This document shows positions 35,405 to 39,748 of a stretch of DNA of 39,748 bases, piece by piece. Source of the stretch: Prolixibacteraceae bacterium (GTDB lineage Bacteria > Bacteroidota > Bacteroidia > Bacteroidales > Prolixibacteraceae); assembly GCA_003516705.1 (NCBI GenBank), contig DPCJ01000188.1, forward strand, positions 1 through 39,748. The letters are read 5' to 3'. Numbering within the stretch: position 1 is the stretch's first letter; each line of letters begins with the position of its first letter. The notes beneath the pieces were generated by a model. That model saw only the letters and a list, made by a program, of their open reading frames with translations. It made no database searches and was not told the DNA's origin. A program made the position numbers and the translations under genes.

Positions 35405-37189
35405 CTAAATAATTCCCATTTTCCGCATCAGAAAAGTGGCATTCATGGTTTGGGTCACACCGTCGGAAAGTTTGTAATCGAAAACCATTTCGTTGCTTTC
35501 GATCTTAATTTCGAAACACAGATTGCTCACCTGTTCAGGAAAGTTAACCTCCATTTCGCTCAGTTTCAGGTCGTGTGTGGCAATGAACGAAACCGCCGGA
35601 AGCTGCAATAATTTTTTAACTAATTCCTTCGAGCCGTTGAGTTTATCCAATGAATTGGTTCCCTTCAGCATTTCGTCGAGAATCACAAAAACCGGCATAC
35701 CGTTTTCAAGTAACTCAAGCACCCTTTTTATGCGTTTCAGTTCGGCAAAAAAATAGGATTCTTCTTTTTGCAACGAGTCGGTGGTGCGCATGTTGGTGAA
35801 AAGTTGCACCGGCGTAAAAACCATGCATTGAGCACAAACGGGTGCCCCTGTTTCAGCAAGAATCAGATTAATCCCGACGGTTCGTAAAAATGTACTTTTG
35901 CCGGCCATGTTTGCCCCGGTTATAATCACTGCCTTCGACCAGCCGGCAACAGTAAAATCGTTCCCAACCCTTTTATTTTGTGGCAAAAGCGGATGCCCGA
36001 GCTGTTCAGCACGAAAAATAAAATTATCATTTGCAACTTCGGGATAAACAAAACCGGGATGATTTCCTGCGAAACCGCCAAACGTGATAAGTTCGTCAAA
36101 TGCAGCAATTGCATCAAGCCACCCGGCAATTTCACCGTGATGTTGCTGATGCCACCGCCAAAGGTGAAACATACAGCGAATATCCCAGAGTAAAAGTGAG
36201 TTCAGCAAAAAAGCAACAATAATATTCTGACGGTATTCGAAGCGGTTAACCCAATTTTTTAATTCTGAAAAGGTTTTTCCTGCAGGTTTTGGATGGATTA
36301 CCGAATGCTTCATTTGAAGCAGTTTTTCTGACTTAAAATCACCCTTCCCGATGTATTCGAGCAAAGCCATATATTTTTCGAGCAGGGCCGATTTCCGTCC
36401 AAAATAGCGGAAGTAAAATGAAATCTGCTTGCTGAAAAACAGGATTAATGACCACTGAATAATGATTGTCACCCAAAGAAAAAGCTTACTGATTCCGAGT
36501 ATTGCAGGTATCGCAGCAACCATGGTCAGTAACGGAATCAGCCAGAGCAAATGGTTGATTATTCCGGCTTTTTCGAGATTCAGTGTTGTTTTTGTCCACG
36601 CCCTGATTTCGAGGTTTAGTTCTTTACTTTCTTCGAACATCAGCCCGGTAGCCCTGAAATGCAATCGCCATCCGGGATTTTGAGCAAGTTCTTTAATCGC
36701 TTGCTGCCTTTCATTAATTTCTTCTTTTTCGAAAGGCGGATGAACTAATATTTTGGCCAGCAACATTTCACCATCAACTGTAACCGTGCGATTGAGGTAT
36801 TGAAACAATGAACCTTCGCCAAACAAATCGAGGTCGTAAGCATAAAAATGATCGGGGTCGGTGTATTCAATCCCATTTTTAAAATGAGAATACTTGTGTT
36901 TTAGCGCTAATAATTCATCTTCACAAAGCTTTTTGAGAATGGCAGTTTCTTTTTTCCGCTTTTCAACCTGAATATTTTTTTTAACAAGAAATAAAAACAA
37001 AACAAGCGCAGCTGCGCCAACGACAAATGTTAGCGGGCTTTTCAAGCCAAAAATTAAGGCAGGCGCCGGTATCAACAAAAAAGCAAAGAAACGGAACCAG
37101 GCAAACCGGCGAAGATTAGCTGAAACAGCTTTCAGCTGAATTGAATATTCTTCGGCCTTTTGCTGATAAAAGATTTGGGCAGAATTCAT
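35405..37189 (-). CDS. Membrane-anchored MutS-like ATPase
   Basis: A 594-residue protein that keeps the MutS core and ATPase domains: Walker A GANMAGKSTFLR (425-436), Walker B VFVILDEMLKGTNS, and the ATHDLKLSEME segment. It lacks the mismatch-binding N-terminal domain and instead has hydrophobic helices at about 30-70 and 215-255, so it should sit in the inner membrane. It is therefore not ordinary mismatch repair MutS; such proteins occur in Bacteroidota with unknown function. The start ATG 37189 (MNSAQIFYQQ) was chosen because it lies one base from the end of the PAP2 gene; a longer frame starts inside that gene. Confidence 0.88.
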   Translation of the reverse strand: MNSAQIFYQQKAEEYSIQLKAVSANLRRFAWFRFFAFLLIPAPALIFGLKSPLTFVVGAAALVLFLFLVKKNIQVEKRKKETAILKKLCEDELLALKHKYSHFKNGIEYTDPDHFYAYDLDLFGEGSLFQYLNRTVTVDGEMLLAKILVHPPFEKEEINERQQAIKELAQNPGWRLHFRATGLMFEESKELNLEIRAWTKTTLNLEKAGIINHLLWLIPLLTMVAAIPAILGISKLFLWVTIIIQWSLILFFSKQISFYFRYFGRKSALLEKYMALLEYIGKGDFKSEKLLQMKHSVIHPKPAGKTFSELKNWVNRFEYRQNIIVAFLLNSLLLWDIRCMFHLWRWHQQHHGEIAGWLDAIAAFDELITFGGFAGNHPGFVYPEVANDNFIFRAEQLGHPLLPQNKRVGNDFTVAGWSKAVIITGANMAGKSTFLRTVGINLILAETGAPVCAQCMVFTPVQLFTNMRTTDSLQKEESYFFAELKRIKRVLELLENGMPVFVILDEMLKGTNSLDKLNGSKELVKKLLQLPAVSFIATHDLKLSEMEVNFPEQVSNLCFEIKIESNEMVFDYKLSDGVTQTMNATFLMRKMGII

Positions 37190-37190
37190 T

Positions 37191-37883
37191 TTACAAATAG
37201 TTGTAATGATGCAGAATGGAAGTAACCGCAAAAACAGTTACCATCAGCACAGCAAAAACAAGATAAATTATGATTGCCTGGCTGCTTGGAAGAAGTGCAG
37301 ATTCGTCGCCCTTCAACCGCGAAAACCATTTGCGACCCGCGGCAAACAAATAAACCCTGAAAAATCCTTCACCAATTAACAGTCCAAGAAGAGCACCACC
37401 CACAATATCGAGCGGATAATGAACGCCTGAGTAAATGCGCGAATACGAAAACAGCAGAGCCCAGAAAAGCAAAAGCAACGAATACCAGCGATTTTTAAAG
37501 AGCCTGCCGGTAAAAGCAAAAATGGCAAACGAATTGGCAGCATGTGACGAAACAAAACCGTGCAGCCCGCCCTTTCGCAAAACATTGTGCACCAGTGGCC
37601 CGATTTCAGGATCGTGAACAGGCCGCAAACGCTGAATGCTCTCTTTCAGCAAAACCGAAAACTGGTCGGAAGCTACCACAACCAACGCCACTAAAAGCAA
37701 AACCGGCAGCGCTTTGCCCCGGTAATTTTTTATGATGTAAAAAATAATGATTGCATAAAACGGAAGCCAGGTTTCCTTGCGGGTAACCATCAGCATTATT
37801 GTGTCCCAAAAATCGTTATGAAAACTGTTTAAATACAGAAACAGTTGCTTGTCGATTTCCAGGATATTTTGCAGCCAGCCCAT
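37191..37883 (-). CDS. PAP2-family membrane phosphatase
   Basis: A 230-residue membrane protein with about five or six hydrophobic segments. The three phosphatase motifs are complete: KESIQRLRP, SSHAANS and SRIYSGVHYPLD. The substrate is probably a lipid pyrophosphate, such as undecaprenyl pyrophosphate, or phosphatidic acid. Its ATG directly follows the stop of obg. Confidence 0.93.
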   Translation of the reverse strand: MGWLQNILEIDKQLFLYLNSFHNDFWDTIMLMVTRKETWLPFYAIIIFYIIKNYRGKALPVLLLVALVVVASDQFSVLLKESIQRLRPVHDPEIGPLVHNVLRKGGLHGFVSSHAANSFAIFAFTGRLFKNRWYSLLLLFWALLFSYSRIYSGVHYPLDIVGGALLGLLIGEGFFRVYLFAAGRKWFSRLKGDESALLPSSQAIIIYLVFAVLMVTVFAVTSILHHYNYL

Positions 37884-38873
37884 TTAACTGTTTAAAATTT
37901 CCCAGATTTTGTCTTTCAACTGCTGTAGGTTGTAACCTGTTACCGATGAAAAAAACATGTGCGGTATTCCCTTTAATTCTTTGCTGATTTCTTTCATCAG
38001 GTCCTCATCGAGCATGTCAGCTTTACTTATAGTCAGAAAGCGTTCCTTATCCAGCAATTCAGGATTATACTGTTCCAGTTCATCAAGCAGAATGTGGTAT
38101 TCTTTCAGGTGGTTTTTACTGTCGGCCGGCACCATAAAAAGTAACATCGAATTGCGTTCGATGTGCCGCAGAAAGCGTAATCCAAGTCCGCGTCCCTGAT
38201 GGGCGCCTTCAATAATTCCGGGGATATCGGCCATAACAAACGAATGTTTTTCGCGATGGCCAACAATGCCAAGGTTCGGAACAAGTGTGGTAAAGGGGTA
38301 ATCTGCAATTTTTGGTTTAGCCGCCGAAACCACCGACAGCAGTGTTGATTTTCCGGAACTTGGGAAACCAACCAAGCCCACATCGGCAAGTACTTTAAGT
38401 TCAAGAATATGCCAGCCTTCTTCGCCGGCTTCGCCGGGTTGAGAAAAACGCGGGGTTTGAAATGTTGCCGATTTAAAATGGTCGTTTCCAAGTCCGCCCC
38501 TCCCTCCTTTTAAAAGAATCCTGCTCTCGCCGTTTTGGGTAATTTCAAAAAGCACCTCGCCGGTTTCGGCATTTTTGGCAATTGTACCCAGCGGAACTTC
38601 GATAATAATATCTTCGCCGTCGGCACCAAAGCTTCGCTGTTTACCACCGGGGCCGCCGTCTCCGGCTTTTATGTGCTTCTGGTATTTCAGGTGAAGTAAG
38701 GTCCACAGATTTGTGCTTCCCTGCAGAATTATATGCCCGCCACGACCACCATCTCCGCCATCGGGGCCGCCAAGCGCAGTAAATTTTTCGCGCCGCAAAT
38801 GGGCTGAACCGGGTCCGCCATTGCCCGATTTACAATAAATCTTTACATAGTCAACAAAATTCGATTCAGCCAT
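37884..38873 (-). CDS. obg: GTPase Obg/CgtA
   Basis: A 329-residue ribosome-associated GTPase. The glycine-rich Obg domain fills residues 1-158 (for example GGPDGGDGGRGGHI). The GTPase domain shows GFPSSGKSTLLS (G1), DIPGIIEGAHQGRGLG (G3) and SKADML (G4). The C-terminal OCT domain of some members is absent, as in most Bacteroidota. It lies nine bases after adk and is followed without a gap by the PAP2 gene. Confidence 0.96.
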   Translation of the reverse strand: MAESNFVDYVKIYCKSGNGGPGSAHLRREKFTALGGPDGGDGGRGGHIILQGSTNLWTLLHLKYQKHIKAGDGGPGGKQRSFGADGEDIIIEVPLGTIAKNAETGEVLFEITQNGESRILLKGGRGGLGNDHFKSATFQTPRFSQPGEAGEEGWHILELKVLADVGLVGFPSSGKSTLLSVVSAAKPKIADYPFTTLVPNLGIVGHREKHSFVMADIPGIIEGAHQGRGLGLRFLRHIERNSMLLFMVPADSKNHLKEYHILLDELEQYNPELLDKERFLTISKADMLDEDLMKEISKELKGIPHMFFSSVTGYNLQQLKDKIWEILNS

Positions 38874-38882
38874 TTTATATTA

Positions 38883-39455
38883 TTATAATTTTTCAATCAC
38901 TTCCTTCAACCTGAGTGCAATATCCTCAATACTGCCCATCCCGTTTATTCCGAAATGTTTTCCCTGCGGGCGATAGTATTCAATCAATGGCAGCGTTTTC
39001 TGGTTGTACACGTTTATCCGGTTTTCTATCACAGTGGGGTCCTGATCATCGGCCCGCCCCGATACTTTACCCCGACTTATCAACCGGTCGATAAGTTCCT
39101 GTTTTTCAACCTCAAGACTAAGCATTCCCGAAACCGGCGTTTTATTTTCATTCAAAAGGTTATCGAGTGCTTTTGCCTGATCAACCGTTCGTGGAAATCC
39201 GTCGAAAATAAAACCTTTGGCATCTTTCACTGTTTCGAGTTTGCTTTTTATCATGCCAATCACCACTTCGTCGGGCACAAGTTCGCCTTTATCCATATAA
39301 CTCTTGGCCTCAAGACCAAGTTTAGTAACCGCATTAATTTCACTTCGCAATAAATCGCCGGTTGATAAATGGATTAAATTGTACTTTTCTATCAGGAATT
39401 CAGCCTGAGTTCCTTTCCCTGCGCCGGGAGGACCAAATAATACTAGATTCAGCAT
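38883..39455 (-). CDS. adk: Adenylate kinase, short form
   Basis: A 190-residue enzyme interconverting ATP, ADP and AMP. The P-loop is GPPGAGKGT (8-16), the AMP-binding segment HLSTGDLLRSEI, and the conserved FDGFPRTVDQA follows. The lid domain is short (GRADDQDPTVIENR) and has no zinc cysteines. It lies 11 bases after hpt. Confidence 0.97.
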   Translation of the reverse strand: MLNLVLFGPPGAGKGTQAEFLIEKYNLIHLSTGDLLRSEINAVTKLGLEAKSYMDKGELVPDEVVIGMIKSKLETVKDAKGFIFDGFPRTVDQAKALDNLLNENKTPVSGMLSLEVEKQELIDRLISRGKVSGRADDQDPTVIENRINVYNQKTLPLIEYYRPQGKHFGINGMGSIEDIALRLKEVIEKL

Positions 39456-39466
39456 AAGTTTGATTT

Positions 39467-39748
39467 TTATTCGTTCACAACTGTGTATATATTTATGAGG
39501 TTGCGGCCAAGCCCATTGTAATCGAGACCATAACCTACAATGAAATCGTTCGGTATTTTAATTCCGACATAATCGAGTGGAACCTCCTTTTGCAGCGCAT
39601 CGGGTTTTAATAACAGTGTGGCAATTTTTATTTCAGCAGGTTTCATTGCTTTTAGCTGAACCAGAATATTATCAATAGTAATGCCGGTATCCACAATATC
39701 TTCGAGTATCACAACTGTGCGACCTTCCACTTTTTCGTTAAACCCGAT
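39467..39748 (-). CDS. hpt: Hypoxanthine phosphoribosyltransferase, C-terminal part
   Basis: The last 94 codons of a purine-salvage enzyme; the start lies beyond the right edge. The PRPP-binding motif VVILEDIVDTGIT and the C-terminal VGYGLDYNGLGRNL identify the family. The apparent internal start at 39730 is a GTG inside the frame, which stays open to the window end, so it is not the real start. First visible gene of the hpt-adk-obg-PAP2-MutS-like run. Confidence 0.93.
   Translation of the reverse strand: MGFNEKVEGRTVVILEDIVDTGITIDNILVQLKAMKPAEIKIATLLLKPDALQKEVPLDYVGIKIPNDFIVGYGLDYNGLGRNLINIYTVVNE

Noticed and set aside
35255..35611. Asn/Asp-rich open frame reading through the CAA-rich tract
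   Set aside because: Its translation simply reflects the triplet repeat, and its second half lies opposite the MutS-like gene.
39467..39730. hpt starting at position 39730
   Set aside because: That codon is GTG within a frame that stays open to the window edge and lacks the N-terminal half of the enzyme.

Overview
The window reads as chromosome of a member of the Bacteroidota, probably a marine or sediment Bacteroidales/Marinilabiliales-like heterotroph. Supporting signs are several exact TAnnTTTG (-7) promoter boxes in front of genes, type IX secretion C-terminal domains on large secreted proteins, the ParE-ParC, cdsA-psd-pssA and Hpt-Adk-Obg gene orders, a membrane-anchored MutS-like ATPase, and moderate AT richness. 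No phage, plasmid, IS element or CRISPR array was seen.

Region 1 (1-2391, minus strand): an ECF sigma factor, a membrane anti-sigma-like protein, a secreted DUF4097-type protein and the start of a lipoprotein form one cell-surface stress or envelope cassette. Region 2 (2597-9300, plus strand): tRNA-His with its terminator, then mobA (bis-MGD cofactor synthesis), then a promoter and a six-gene respiratory sulfur module: Tat-exported molybdopterin oxidoreductase, four-cluster ferredoxin subunit, NrfD-type membrane anchor, two half-length YeeE/YedE sulfur transporters and a periplasmic rhodanese-like protein. The rhodanese has no active-site cysteine; its only cysteine is its last residue. A strong bidirectional hairpin closes the module.

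Region 3 (9321-17380): an AraC-type regulator faces away from a secreted glycan-degradation pair. One is a clan GH-A-like hydrolase with Fn3, CBM6 and T9SS domains. The other is a GH3 beta-glucosidase broken by two single-base frameshifts. They are followed by a secreted YCF48-repeat protein with about 14 repeats. Region 4 (17635-18798): a sigma-54 activator-type response regulator without a DNA-binding domain.

Region 5 (19097-30418) is mostly core: cdsA-psd-pssA for phosphatidylethanolamine; rsfS-ftsH-LUD; birA; pyrE with a START-like protein; a NUDIX hydrolase; a PIF1-like helicase; and aroK. Region 6 (30492-39748) holds the ParE-ParC operon, then hpt-adk-obg-PAP2-MutS-like, all on the minus strand. 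Several intergenic stretches carry unexplained low-complexity repeats: degenerate 7-base arrays at three places and a GTT-rich tract facing a CAA-rich tract between parE and the MutS-like gene.

All functional calls come from reading motifs and gene context; no database search was run. The best candidate for something little described is the sulfur module, especially its cysteine-tailed rhodanese.
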